A stretch of 64,000 nucleotides of DNA, taken from assembly GCA_018857735.1 (NCBI GenBank), contig JABMCL010000287.1, forward strand, positions 197,001 to 261,000, read 5' to 3'. The notes below the pieces were generated by a model. It was not told the origin of the DNA and made no database searches. It saw only the letters and a program-made list of their open reading frames with translations. A program made the translations under genes and the position numbers. Below, in pieces: positions 30,771-42,444 of this stretch. The stretch comes from Alviniconcha marisindica. Its lineage: Eukaryota; Mollusca; Gastropoda; Provannidae. Every line of letters begins with the position of its first letter. The first letter of the stretch is position 1.

Positions 30771-31685
30771 CCTTCCTTCTTAATCTCTGCCTTTCCGCCT
30801 CGTCACTCAGCTTCATTTTCGACCAGTTGTCTTTGGGCGTATAAAATGACGTACATAATTCATGCCAGGAATAGTGAATAGATCTAGCTTCTTTTCGCGA
30901 TTTAGTGAAATTTGTTACGATCTTCGCTGCTGTTCACTGTTCGTCAAAATATTAAAATATTTATCTACCGTGGGGTGTGTTATCTTTCTGTCTTTCCCCT
31001 GAGGCGTAAAGGCAGCGACTAATGTATTCTGTCTACTAGAACTACTTTTGTAGTTTTACGCGCTGTGTGGTTCCAAGTTCCCGTCAGTTTTCGAGCTTTC
31101 GAGGCAGGCACGTGATGCTCGTTGCGGCAGCGATCTCTTGGCTTTCGTTGTTGACGCAGTATGTCGGCGTGCGACATTCATATCCAGGTGTCAGGCCTGT
31201 ACGTCAGAACGTTGACGGAGGGTGTTTAGACCGGCATTGTTGCCGGCGAAGCGGGGAGGGGGCCAAGACGAGTAGGACGGGAACAGAGAGGCTCCTGCCA
31301 AAAGCCTGGAAGCAAAAAGGCTTGCGTTACCTGCCTGCCATTGTCTGTTTTGTTTGGGGGGCCGCCTGCTCTCTGGCACCAACGGCACGGGAGAAAGGAG
31401 ATGTGTTTGTGGATAGCGTTTCGCCTGTTTAGCGTCGGAACTGGGTTTCAACCCCTCCAACCAACCCCCTAAAGCCTAAAACGCAGCGCCACAACAACGC
31501 TAATCGCTGCGTCCTTCGCTGCGTACCTGGACGTGGCCCGGCCACCTGTGTGGGGTCGTTTTGTCTGCACAGCCTGCTTTCAAATAGCACGGGTCGCACG
31601 TGCCTGACAACTTAGTGCTGGTTTGGCCGGTGGGATGTAGCTGGATAATGTACAGTCTTCGTTGTTGTTGTCTTCTCTGACGGTG
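30771..31685 (+). other. Non-coding stretch, nothing recognised
   Basis: A frame is open for 121 codons at 31067-31432, with a possible hydrophobic start (HVMLVAAAISWLSLL), but there is no recognisable domain and no clear splice support. Confidence 0.4.
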
Positions 31686-31732
<47 letters not shown>

Positions 31733-31740
31733 TGCGTGCT
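31686..31740 (+). repeat. TG/CGTG microsatellite
   Basis: (TG)n then (TGCG)n. Confidence 0.95.
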
Positions 31741-32315
31741 GTATAATTTAGAGATGATTAATTCAGACAGCTTTAGTTTCCTGCCTTCTTCACGTCTACT
31801 GAGACGTTGGATTGTGTTGGGGGGAGGGCGCTCAGTGGATGTTTATTCTCCTTCCGGTCTTGCAGCAGCCTTGGTGGTCCTTACTCCTACGCACCGCAGT
31901 CTTATGGGCATCCAGATCACATGCCTTCGCCGTAGTGAGACCTCAGCGGTTGACTGGGTGTTGGAATTCAAGTTTCAGTCACAAAAGTGGTGTTCACGCG
32001 ATGCTAGCACGATGAAAGTCATCCAGAAGTCGACCGTTTGAACCGCCCAGCGATTTTGCATCCTCACTTTCCGCGACGAACCATGTCTGGAGGGGTGGAG
32101 CACCGTTCTATCGCCATTTAAACTGTGCCCATCTCTTTGTCTCTTTCCGCCCTTGTCTTCCCATTCTTTGTTCTCTTGCCGTCGGTTTTAGGGTGGAAGC
32201 GTGAGAAAGCGTCATTATTTTGTGTTGGATTTTCTTATTCTCTCTCCCCCCAGCCCCCAGCCCCCAGCCCCCAGCCCACCCCCCTTTCCTATCTCTGTCT
32301 GTCTGTCTGCCTCTC

Positions 32316-32349
<34 letters not shown>

Positions 32350-32700
32350 TCTCTCTCTCTCTCTGTGTCGGTGTGTGTGTGTGGGGGGGGGGGGGGGGGC
32401 AAAGAATGTATGTTTTTATCTAGCCATACTTCTTTGAAATTAGCGTGTTTTATCATTTGTCATGGTCGTTACGGGATGGCGTATTTTTCTTTTAACCGAC
32501 AGAGCTTGAAATCTTTTGGCGTTTACCCCACTTCTTGTTCATCGACCGCACGGTTATGCTTAGATGAGTTGGTGACGGATGGGCTCACTGGTCGTAAAAA
32601 GAGTAAAGAAAGCAACCCCCACCTGGTTTCGGTGTAGATGTGGGCCTCGGCGATGAGCCGTTGGCACGGTTAGGAGCACGTTAGTATGTTCTCCAAAGCC
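31741..32700 (+). other. Non-coding stretch with small simple repeats
   Basis: Includes (CAGCCCC)n at about 32250-32280, (TG)n/(CT)n at 32320-32380 and a poly-G run at 32382-32399. No gene recognised. Confidence 0.6.
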
Positions 32701-32705
32701 CTGGC

Positions 32706-32744
32706 TAACACGCACGCACGCACACACGCACGCACGCGCACGCA

Positions 32745-32776
<32 letters not shown>

Positions 32777-32931
32777 CACCACCACACACACACACACACA
32801 CACACCACACACACACACACCGTCGTCTAGATACTCACACACAGCACACCAGCACCAGCACGCACGCACGCACACACACACACCCGTCGTCGTACTCACT
32901 CACCACACACACACACACACACGCACACAAT
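32706..32931 (+). repeat. CGCA/CA microsatellite
   Basis: (CGCA)n and (CA)n blocks with two copies of a CCGTCGTC-containing spacer (32820 and 32884). Confidence 0.95.
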
Positions 32932-33089
32932 AGACACAAAAATAATTATATCATTTATTGCGCTATTTAAAATTTAAAAAATCTTCTCTACCCCTCCCCG
33001 TCCCAATTGTGAACCAACTTTGTACTTCAGTTGCGTTTTAGTGACTTGCGTTTGGACCTTATGTGGAGTAACGGTGAACGTGTATTTCG

Positions 33090-33141
33090 TTCCGAGGTGA
33101 CCCTGTGCGGTTGACCGGACGTAAAAATCCGAGAACTAAGT
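33090..33141 (+). mobile_element. Dispersed tail repeat, family 2
   Basis: Reads CCGAGGTGACCCTGTGCGGT, then TGACCGGACGTAAAAATCCG, then AGAACTAAG. This is a clean copy of the tail also seen at 11661, 16624, 41881, 62142 and 63929. Confidence 0.75.
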
Positions 33142-33631
33142 GGGCAGCTCGTTCTGTTTGGAATGGATCAGTTCGCAAAACTGTCAGTTCTAAATCCGCC
33201 CGAAGGCCGAAGGTGACCGAGCCGCGTTACGCGAGGGACTTGCAGTGTAATTCACGTTGCGAACGTTCTCGTGCTGTCGTGTTGTGGCTACATCAGACAT
33301 CAGGCATGGTTATCTGGGGTCTCTGATTGTGCGCCGCACCCTCCACCTTCATCTTGGCATGGCTTTTCACTTAGTGTCTGCTTTATTGTATCGAAAGTTA
33401 GCGGTTGTGACTTCCCAGCAAAGCCCGTCTATTTTGCCAGTATGCAAGAAATAACACTCACATGAGCTGTGTTGTCTGTGGAATTGGGGTTTGAGAGAGA
33501 TTGGGGGGGGGGGGGGGGGGGGTAGGTACTCCACAAAGTGGACCAGGAAGGTAGAAATTGGAACAGAAGAAATTTAAGGCCGTGGACGAAGCATATGCAT
33601 GGGTAACATAATAATTATATTCTGACGAACT

Positions 33632-33957
33632 CCAGGCTTCGAAGGGAGAGCCTCTGGACGCCCCTGGGGGTTCTACTTCGAAGGGAGAACCTCTGGACAC
33701 CCCTGGGGGTTCTGCTTCGAAGGGAGAATCTCTGGACACCCCTGGGGGTTCTGCTTCGAAGGGAAGGGAGAACCTCTGGACACTCTTGGGGGTTCTACTT
33801 CGAAGGGAGAACCTCTGGACACCCCTGGGGTTCTGCTTCGAAGGGAGAACCTCTGGACACCCCTGGGGGTTCTGCTTCGAAGGGAAGGGAGAACCTCTGG
33901 ACACCCTTGGGGGTTCTGCTTCGAAGGGAAGGGAGAACCTCTGGACACCCTTGGGGG
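33632..33957 (+). repeat. 39-49 bp minisatellite, left part
   Basis: The unit contains CTTCGAAGGGAGAACCTCTG, then GACACCCCTGGGGGTTCTG. Some units have an extra GGGAA. About 8 units lie here, and the array resumes at 34396-34495 after a TIR element. A poly-G run lies just upstream at 33506-33521. Confidence 0.95.
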
Positions 33958-34395
33958 CAAACTCCAAGCACTGGTTTACGACATCCTTCCTTCAACCACT
34001 GCCGTATTTAGTTACGCCATAGGTCCCAGAAATCTGTCAGCTAACGAGCAGTTTTTTTGTTGGTGCCCAACAGTAGTAAGTTTGTTACAAACAACTCAAA
34101 TAAAACAAGGCGTGTCATTTATAGCCGCCAACAAAGTTTACACCAGCACAAATAAAACCACAATCGTTTGAATCGAGACGGAACTCTTTCTTTCACCCGG
34201 GGTGGATGCGTCTCATGTTTACGTGGGTGCTTTGGCGCTAGGTTCCTTCTACAGTCATATTAGTACCCGAACCTTTCGGAGCGCGCTGACCGCATCGCTG
34301 GACAGCTGCGCGGAGATAAAGAGTGCCCCTTCAGTGGCGTAACTAAATCTGGCAGAGTTTGGAGGAAGGTGCCGGAAAGCGGTGCTCGGAGTGTG
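33958..34395 (+). mobile_element. 438-bp non-autonomous TIR element, full copy
   Basis: The left end CAAACTCCAAGCACTGGTTT and the right end (reverse complement CACACTCCGAGCACCGCTTT) are imperfect terminal inverted repeats extending about 60 bp. A perfect 14-bp match ATTTAGTTACGCCA lies further in. The flanks CCTTGGGGG (33949-33957) and CCTTAGGGG (34396-34404) are a 9-bp near-identical target duplication. The element splits a minisatellite array, which independently defines its borders. No transposase is encoded. The short target duplication of about 8 bp is like that of hAT-type elements, but the superfamily is inferred only. Confidence 0.85.
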
Positions 34396-34495
34396 CCTTA
34401 GGGGTTCTACTTCGAAGGGAGAACCTCTGGAAACCCCTGGGAGTTCTGCTTCGAAGGGAGAACCTCTGGACACCCCTGGGGGTTCTCCACAGAAT
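34396..34495 (+). repeat. 39-49 bp minisatellite, right part
   Basis: Two further units of the array at 33632-33957 (CTTCGAAGGGAGAACCTCTG), displaced by the inserted TIR element. Confidence 0.93.
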
Positions 34496-35290
34496 GGACC
34501 GTCGTAATTTCTGCGTCAGCGGTGCCCCACAGCGGCGGGAACAGACAGACGGACACGGAGGAAGACAGACGGACACAGTAGAAACGTCAGGGCAGCCTGC
34601 GTGGTCTGCGGTGCCGAGTCCGAGTGAAGGCAATTGATTCTTTTAGCAGCGAAAGTGCGGCGCGAAGTGAAGGCAATTAATTCTTTCAGCGGCGACGATG
34701 AGGCATCGGTGAGAGCGATTCGGCCGTCAAGGAGCCCGGCCCGTCCGCTGGTACAGGGGGAAGCGGGGATGGAAAAGGGCTGTAGTGGGTCGCCGTGGTC
34801 ACGATAAGACTGCCGGCCTTTTCTTTGATTACTCCCCACTCTAGATTGGACGAGCGGGGGTTTCTGCTGCTCCCCTTCCACGGGCACATACAACATCTGC
34901 ACAGGGTGACCTATGCATAGCCTGTTGGAACCGGCCCGTAAAGGGCGGGATTGGGTTGGGGGGGAGGGGGGGGGGGGGGTAGCGCAGTGAGAGAGAGAGA
35001 GAGAGGTTGGATTCGACATTTCGACATCAACCACAGAGGGTTACCTCCCGACGAACAAGCACCATACCGTATTTTATAACTATGCCTTTTCATTATTATG
35101 TTGTATTCATTTATACTCTTCTGACACATTTTTCACCAGATGTCTTTCATTATACATATTTTGACTGTAGTAGTACGCAGCGGCAGATATGTCGGTCGGC
35201 CTTTGTGCTGAATATCTCCACCGTCACCGTTGAAATATAAAGTTTAATCGCTCAATCAGTCAGTCTCCCTTTCTCTCGTTGACGTTCCTA
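34496..35290 (+). other. Non-coding stretch, nothing recognised
   Basis: Contains a repeated AAGTGAAGGCAATT.ATTCTTT motif (34625 and 34666), a poly-G run (34965-34978) and a short GA tract. The opposite strand is open over most of 34516-35034, but the translation has no recognisable domain. Confidence 0.5.
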
Positions 35291-35296
35291 ATTGAT

Positions 35297-35298
<2 letters not shown>

Positions 35299-35330
<32 letters not shown>
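35299..35330 (+). repeat. CA microsatellite
   Basis: (CA)n of about 32 bp. Confidence 0.95.
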
Positions 35331-35332
<2 letters not shown>

Positions 35333-35493
35333 GGTGGGGAGGGGACGTGGCTACTGGTGTTCCGGGCCGGTGGCACGGGCTAGTGATGGCCTGCCGTCCG
35401 GTTTTTTCCCCCTTGGGCGCCGCTGTCCCCCTGATTGCTTCACACCACGTCGGCCTCGCTTGCAAGGGTTGCCCGTTGTGCGACTAGCCTTTT

Positions 35494-36180
35494 GGGGCTT
35501 CAGACCGGCTCTCACCGACATCTCTTGTGTTTGGCGAGAGAGCAACGTTCTCTGCCAGTGAGCCGCCAAACGAAAGGTCAGTACGCCTGGACTTCTAAGG
35601 ATTGAAACCGGCCCTCACCGACATCGCTTGTGTTTGGCGAGAGAGCAACGTTCTCCCCATGTGAACCGCCAAACGAAATGTCAGTACGCGTGGACTTTCA
35701 GGGCTTGAAACCGGCCCTCACCGACATCTCTTATGGTTGTTGTTGATCGCTTTTATATAGCGCTATTCTCCGCTCTCGAGCAGACTCACCGCGCTCGCAT
35801 GTGATTCTACATGTGTGACTAGCTTTTTGTAGCGCGTTTTTGAGTCCACCGAAGTGGTGTACTTACAGCGCTGGCATGGCTGGTGCCACATGAAGCTGCT
35901 GCCATCTCGGCGCGTTCTGTGTACACCATACAACCATACACCATGTCACTTCATGCAAAGCCACATGGGTGAAACTGAGTATCAGCGCCAGTGGCGAGAG
36001 AGCAACATTACGTCTAGACCTTTAGAACTTTCTACCGGCTTTCACCGACGTGGTGAAACTGAGTATCAGCGCCTGTGGCGAGAGAACAACATTATCCCCC
36101 AGTAAGCCGCCAAACGAAAGGCCAGTATGCCTGGACTTTTAGGGCTTGAAACCGACCCTCACCGACATCTCTTGCGGTTA
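35494..36180 (+). repeat. About 105-bp repeat, partly degenerate (4-5 units)
   Basis: The unit contains TTGAAACCGGCCCTCACCGA, then TTGGCGAGAGAGCAACGTTC and GCCGCCAAACGAAAGGTCAG. Units start near 35494, 35600 and 35704, and again at 36145 after unrelated sequence that includes GCTTTTATATAGCGCTATTC (35740-35770). Confidence 0.85.
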
Positions 36181-36195
36181 AATTGAGTATTAGGG

Positions 36196-36622
36196 CTTTC
36201 AGTGACAAATGGTAAAGGGACACGTTTTAAAAAGAACGGTCTGAAAAGAGGGGTGGTCCTCGATGAGGCATTCAGTGACAAACGGTAAAGGGACACGTTT
36301 TAAAAAGAGCGGTCTGAAAAGAGGGGTGGTCCTCGATGAGGGATTCAGTGACAAATGGTAAAGTAAAGGGACACGTTTTAAAAAGAGCGGTCTGAAAAGA
36401 GGGGTGGTCCTCGATGAGGCATTCAGTGACAATAGTAAAGTAAAGGAACACGTTTAGAAAGAGTGGTCTGAGAAAGAAAGAAAAAAAAAGGGGGGGGGGG
36501 GGGGGGGTCCTCGATGAGGGATTCAGTTGACATGGAAAAGTAAAGGGACACGTTTCAGTGGTCTGAGAAAGGGGGTGGTCCTCGACGAGGGATTCAGTGA
36601 CGTGAAAACAATGAAACACGTT
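36196..36622 (+). repeat. 73-bp minisatellite (about 6 units)
   Basis: The unit contains CAGTGACAAATGGTAAAGGG, then ACACGTTTTAAAAAGAGCGG and GTGGTCCTCGATGAGGC. The last units are degenerate and interrupted by a poly-G run (36488-36506). Confidence 0.93.
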
Positions 36623-37057
36623 TCAGAAAGAGCGCTCTTAGAAGAGGGGTAGTTTGTCATCTGCGTGGTCTTTCATCAGAGGTTCACCGTAGTAATACGC
36701 GTCACGTCTGACGTTGATTCTTTTATTGAAGTTTGGATGAAAACGATAATCATAATGCCAGACACACTGCGGTTGTGCGAACAATTTGTGATCTTCATCT
36801 GTCTGATTTGACTGAACCAGTTGTTGAATGTTTGATGGATGATAATGGCGTCGGATGCTTTCAATCGCTCACCTGATAATGAGGTTTTTATTTATTGACG
36901 AACGTCAGTTCTGTTTCGTGTTGATGTGGTGACGTACCAGGCAGCAGCCAGAACGGACGTATCGGGGGCGAAAATAAGAGGGGGGCATACGGGTTCTCAC
37001 CCGCTCCCTCTCTCTCGGCGCGCTCGCGTTTGTGTGGTGCCACTGCGTGTTAATGGG

Positions 37058-37107
37058 GTGGGGGGGGGGGGGGGGGGGGCTGGGGGGGGGGGGGCGGGGG
37101 GGCGGGT
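37058..37107 (+). repeat. Poly-G cluster
   Basis: Three G runs separated by single C or CT bases. Confidence 0.95.
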
Positions 37108-37162
37108 GCTTGTTGAATTTCGTACTCCTGGGTTTTAACATGCTTGTGATTAAGTCATAAAC

Positions 37163-37445
37163 GCATTACCCAGATTGCAGCTTGTGTACGGCCGACTTCA
37201 GGCTGCGGCTTGTGTAAGTCAGCGACTTGTGCAAGTCGGACTTCAGACTGCGGCTCGTTAAGTCAGCGACTTTTGCAAGTTAGACTTCAGACTGCGGCTT
37301 GTAATTGTGTAAGTTAGCGACTTGTGCAAGTCAGACTTCAGACTGCGGCTTGTAATTGTGTATGTTAGTGACTTATGCAAGACAGACTTCAGATTGCGGC
37401 TTGTGTAAGTCGGGCATGTGTCGGACTTGCACCATCCGCAATCTG
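37163..37445 (+). repeat. 50-62 bp minisatellite (5-6 units)
   Basis: The unit contains AGCGACTTGTGCAAGTC, AGACTTCAGACTGCGGCTTG and TAATTGTGTAAGTT. The array is bounded on both sides by matching CGCATTACCCAGATTGC (37162) and its reverse complement GCAATCTGGGTAATGCG (37438-37454), so it sits between inverted ends. Confidence 0.9.
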
Positions 37446-37454
37446 GGTAATGCG

Positions 37455-38580
37455 CGTGTTGCAACGCAGCAGCCATGCGGACACTTCCCCTTTTCATTGC
37501 GGAACCTCATTTCTGACGGAAGCACATCGGCCGTGTGTGCATCGATACTTTTTGCTGGGGATCAACCCTCAGTCTGGCCCACGAGTGGAGAGGGAATTGA
37601 ATTGAAGCCAGAAGATTAGCAGCATGACGCGGAAAATCAGATGAAGAGCATCATCTGTGTGATCGGATCTTTGTCATTTTCCGGAGCCGGCTCAAACCCG
37701 ACTCGGACGACCAAGCTCGGCAGTCGTGTGCATGGGGTCTGATTGGGAGTGGGGAGGGGCGGGCTGGGGAAGATGCTGCTCCCCTGTAAACGGTAAACAG
37801 GAGTGAGGAGAGGAAGCACTTTCGAGAACCGGTTTCGAGTTGAACATGGAACATAAAAACAACGGCTACATGCGTTCACTCCATCGTGGCAGTTGACTGG
37901 ATCACAGTCTAGTGAGCCGTAATTACCGCGGTGATGGATGCCCGAAGACGACTGTGGAAGAGACGAGGAGGTAAAAGGGTGGGGGTCGTTTTCCATTCCC
38001 AGCCAGCAGACGCGGTACAGTCGACCTGTCTGTTGAGGGTAGTGAGGATAGTGGGACAACATCGTCTGGCACCGACCCCTCCGCCCACCTCTCGCCTCGC
38101 TCTCCACGAAGTGATCCAGACGTTCCCTGGGTTCACGGTAACGCCACTGCATTGCGTTTCTTCCCTCGCTGCCAAACCGTCTTGCGGGTTCAGACAGTTT
38201 ATTGCCAGGCTGCATTGTGGAACGCGAACAAGGCTCTCTCCATGGAGGGCTGTGATTTAGATTTTGTGACTCGGCTACTACAATTAGCACTCCTCTTTTC
38301 CCTTATTCCCAGTTTTAAAGGGTAGACGGCGAAAATCAGCCACGTGCTTGAGTGTAATCACTATCTTCTTTTTTGCGGGGGTTTTGGTTCTTATTTTTGC
38401 ATCACGAATTTACTATGTATATGCCGTTATGCAGGATCCACCCGTGATCCGTCAGTGGTCCACCCGTGATCGTTTTGGTCAATTCCTCACATTGGGGTCC
38501 GCTTGGCTTTCCGGAAGGTTACTGCCATGTAGGGAATGAACATGTACGTTTTGACCAATACATGAAGAACCAGGCAAAAT
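37455..38580 (+). other. Non-coding stretch, open frames unrecognised
   Basis: The minus strand is open from 38290 to 37637 (217 codons) and the plus strand from 37931 to 38260 (109 codons). Neither translation has a recognisable domain, and they overlap each other. Confidence 0.4.
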
Positions 38581-38583
38581 GTT

Positions 38584-38593
38584 CGCACGCACA

Positions 38594-38673
<80 letters not shown>

Positions 38674-38680
38674 CGACACA

Positions 38681-38730
<50 letters not shown>
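38584..38730 (+). repeat. CGCA then CA microsatellite
   Basis: (CGCA)n of about 90 bp followed by (CA)n. Confidence 0.98.
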
Positions 38731-39004
38731 CCACAAGTGAATGCAAACACGCGGAAGAGAACCTGTGGTCGGATACTCAGGTCTTGTTCCGCCGACACAT
38801 TTCTCGTGTGATCGTTATCCTTCCCGTTATTATTGTTAGTTCGTGCCAAGTTTGTTGAGCTGTAAAATCTATGAGAAAACACGGCAGTCCCCGTGGGCAT
38901 CGATCCTCACCCTCGTTGATGTTGCAATGGGTCATTCCGAGGCAATCAGGACAGCGAAAAAGAAAGAAAAAAGAGGGTGGTACATGGAGGGAAGGGGGGC
39001 AGGA

Positions 39005-39021
39005 GAGAGAGAGAGTGTTGT

Positions 39022-39115
<94 letters not shown>
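39005..39115 (+). repeat. TG then GA microsatellite
   Basis: (GT)n at 39022-39060 and (GA)n at 39064-39115. Confidence 0.97.
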
Positions 39116-39117
<2 letters not shown>

Positions 39118-39563
39118 AGCTCTTGGCATGGAGACGTGCACGCGGCGCGAGAGGAAATCAAATATTTGTCGGAAACAACGTCAGTTGTCATAGGAGGAAA
39201 TGGTTGCGATTCAGCGTGTTGCGCAGGAAAGGAAAAGGAAGGAGCAAGCACCATCAGAGACAGGGGCAGGGCCAGGAGATGAGATGGCGCGAGATCAGCC
39301 AACATGGACGGTGATGGGATTTGCGAGGCGTACTCGTCACATGATACTGTTAGACAGTTCGCCCAGAACGAAGATAGGAGTTACGTAATACAGATCCCCT
39401 CCCACCCTTTGTTTTTTTACTCCAGTACTTTGTTTTTAATGAGTGTTACTGCCGTGAAGTTAACTGATTGATATGTAAAATTGGTATTCTTTGTGATGAT
39501 TGTATATTTTAAAGCTTCAGATGAATGAAGCGTGTAAAATAATTATATCTTATTAACTAATTT

Positions 39564-39581
39564 TGAGAGAGAGAGAGAGAG

Positions 39582-39613
<32 letters not shown>
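39564..39613 (+). repeat. GA microsatellite
   Basis: (GA)n interrupted once by GGGG. Confidence 0.95.
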
Positions 39614-39618
<5 letters not shown>

Positions 39619-40135
39619 GGGAGTAACATAGGAATTTTAACTCTTTTGATGTATTATTTAAAGGCTGGTTTGCTAGGACGTGTTCTCCGTGCACGTGAGG
39701 ATGTGTTCCTGTGTTGAAACATTTAGATTTTTGACCTCTTAGCTTGTTACTGTATACACAATCCTTTACTGCTTGTAGGCTAATTTGGTCTGCTTTGTGA
39801 GTGTGTGTGGGGGGGGGGGGGGGGGGGGGGAGGGGTGAGATAAGAGGGGAGCTGTGTGGAGGGGGAAAGGTGTGTGTGGCTGTGAAGGGACAGGATAAAA
39901 ATTGTGATAATTATATGTGTGCTTATTAATGTGTCGTATGCCAATCATATGTGTGTGATACTGTGTATTTTACAGCACATTTCCAAAAGTTACATGTATA
40001 CAGATATATTTTCCGTTTGAATAATGCTTGTGGTATTAGTACTTTATTGCGCGATCAGACAGTGAATCCTATATACATGTAGATTTTATTTCCCTTGTTT
40101 GCTTTTCATGTGTGACACCCACGTTTTCCTTTGAA

Positions 40136-40570
40136 TGGAGTAAAGAAGTACTTGACTTGAATGTAAGAAAGAAAGCAGATGGAATAAAGAAGTACTTGAC
40201 TTGAATGTAATCAAGGAAGCAGCTGTGTGGCTGAAGTCGGGACATTGCAGGAGAGTACAGCCAGTGTTGGGTAGTTCACTACAAGTGGGAAATTAAAACT
40301 TGCGAAAAAGTTGGGAGTTGAATAAAGAAAGAAGAAAGTTTCCTGGCTCAGTTCAGGGCTTTCGAAAACAACAACACAAGACAGTTCGCAAGTAGGAATG
40401 TAAAACGGCGAAAGGTGGGACTTGAATGAAGAAAGCTTCCTGGCTGAAGTCAGGACCGTGCGAAATAATTAATTAACGGAGCCGGTGCTCGGCAGTTCAC
40501 CGTAAGTATAGGAACAACCTTACTTAGGACTTGAAGCTGAATTACAGAAAGCCACCCGGCTGAAGTGGGG
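40136..40570 (+). repeat. Degenerate tandem repeat around CTTGACTTGAATGTAA
   Basis: GGAGTAAAGAAGTACTTGAC recurs at 40138 and, as GGAATAAAGAAGTACTTGAC, at 40180. Looser units then follow, with GGCTGAAGTC(A/G)GGAC and GGACTTGAA(T/G), up to 40570. Spacing is uneven. Confidence 0.7.
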
Positions 40571-40954
40571 GACTTTGTGAGATAGTCATGGCGGCCGTGT
40601 CAAACTAATCTTGCGGGCGACACGCAAACCTTTTGTGTGAAGGGAGCCTTTTGTCTGGGGGATGCCACGAGTGTCGGCATTGGTGAAACGGTGAAATACG
40701 GGATTGCCGCGACCAGCTCGCACTGGTGACGTTCACCTCCGCGCACCACACTGAACCCTTTTGCTTCTCCTGGCCCTGCGGGTTTCATTGAACGAGTGTA
40801 AACCAGCCGATAAATGAAAACAGCAGCAGCCAAGCAGGGGGCGAGATGGCGTGTAATCTTGTCACAGTACCGCCTGGGGTAAAGTGCCGGTGTGTGTGTG
40901 GGACTTCGCATTCGGTTTCTTTCTTTCCTCTTCATCCTCTTTTTCTCTCTCTCT

Positions 40955-40978
40955 TTCTTCTTCTTCTTCTTCTTCTTC

Positions 40979-41032
<54 letters not shown>

Positions 41033-41045
41033 GGAGAAGAAGAAG
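40955..41045 (+). repeat. CTT, TG and GA microsatellites
   Basis: (CTT)n, (TG)n and (GA)n in succession, followed by (GAA)n. Confidence 0.95.
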
Positions 41046-41794
41046 AAGCATTACGGCACTGGCAGGATAAATCGGGTTTTAGTGTGTATGTGATTTTTGT
41101 GCGGAGCGGTAAAAGAGGGCAGAGAGTAGCATGCTCGTGCTTGGGGTATACCAAGACTCCCTTGTCAGAATTGGATCTGTCTGGCCAGACGACTCCGACA
41201 CCCCCCACCCCCCACCCACCGTCCCCACCCCCACCCCCATCCCATCCCCTTCTTCCTCCATCCTTACCCTTCTAAACCTCACGTCAGCTTTACTCGGGGA
41301 TGATTAAATAAAAAGGAGAAGAATGGGGGGGGGGGGGGGGGGGGGACCATAAACATTGTTTATGTTGGGCCCCTTGCCTGCAGTAATTGGGCAAAAAGAT
41401 AATGGTTCTCGCCTTCTTTCTCCCCATCAGAATTTACTTCGTTCAGGTTAGTTCGTTTGCCGGACTTGCCAAGTTTTCTGCAGAAGTTTCGTGTGATGGC
41501 CGACATCCTTTTGGGGGGGGGGGATGTTCACGTCACACTCTCACCACCTCAGTGATTCTGCATTAAGAACAGGCAACAGAGCCGTTTTCGCTGTTCTAAA
41601 TAATCATGTTCTCTTGCAAGTAGGTCAGAATAAAGCTCGGCATGCTTCACCCGCTGCTAGGAATTCTGTCTTTCTCATTCGTGACGTCAGCCTTCCCGGT
41701 TCATTCATGGAACTTCATGTTATGCCATTGGACACAGAACTGACATGTGTCGGGAACGCTGAATCAGACTTGGACTCGTGGTTTGATGAATTGT

Positions 41795-41836
41795 GTCTGG
41801 ATCTGATACGGCTTTCGCGGTTGACTGGGCGTTAAA
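41795..41836 (+). mobile_element. Fragment of jockey-like LINE 3' tail (weak)
   Basis: CTGATACGGCTTTCGCGGTT followed by GACTGGGCGTTAAATA resembles the LINE tail at 57290-57325 (CTGATATAACCGCACCGGTT, GACTGGGCGTAAAACA). The match is partial. Confidence 0.5.
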
Positions 41837-41880
41837 TAGCGAGACTCGATCGATCAGTCCCCAGCGTCCGCGCTGATGAC

Positions 41881-41942
41881 AGTTAGTTGGTTAGTTCTTG
41901 GATTTTAACGTCCCGTCAGCCGCGCAGGGTCACCTCGGGACC
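41881..41942 (-). mobile_element. Dispersed tail repeat, family 2 (reverse copy)
   Basis: On the minus strand it reads TCCCGAGGTGACCCTGCGCG, then GCTGACGGGACGTTAAAATC, then CAAGAACTAACCAACTAACT. The terminal (CTAAC)n-like repeats are typical of retroposon 3' ends. Confidence 0.75.
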
Positions 41943-42444
41943 ACGCTGATGACAGAGATTTGAGGCTGGCTGGAGGTGGGCGTTCATAGGCCGGCAGAGA
42001 GATGGGGTGCTTGGACCATTTGTAAGAAGCTCGGTCACGAGATCCACAGCGAGGCTGGAGTGTGCCAACGTGGCGACAGCGTGCAGTAGACATTTTGTCG
42101 TCAGCGCCGTAGCCTACACCCCTGAGCCTCTCTTTCGATGTCGGTTACCCTCATGCCCTCACTCTAAACCATCTTGCTGTGAACAGACGTTAAAAAAAGA
42201 TTTAAAAAACAACAAAACAAACGAAAAATAAAAATAAAATAGTTTGATTGATTGATTTGGATACTCCTTTGGAGCGGTTCCAGCTCTGGCTGAATGAGAA
42301 TCCAGCGTGCTTTCCCTGCTGGAAACTAGTCAAGGACGCCAGCGGGGACATGTCAGCCTGACGTCAGATTGAGATAGAGAGGTTGGGGGGGAGGGGCGAG
42401 CTTTCAGAAGTTCTGCTGACAGTGCATAACAACTGTGTGTTGAG

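Noticed and set aside
34516..35034. 172-codon minus-strand open frame
   Set aside because: Low-complexity composition with poly-G derived Pro run and no recognisable domain.
37637..38290. 217-codon minus-strand open frame
   Set aside because: No recognisable domain, overlaps a plus-strand frame of similar quality, and no splice or promoter evidence.
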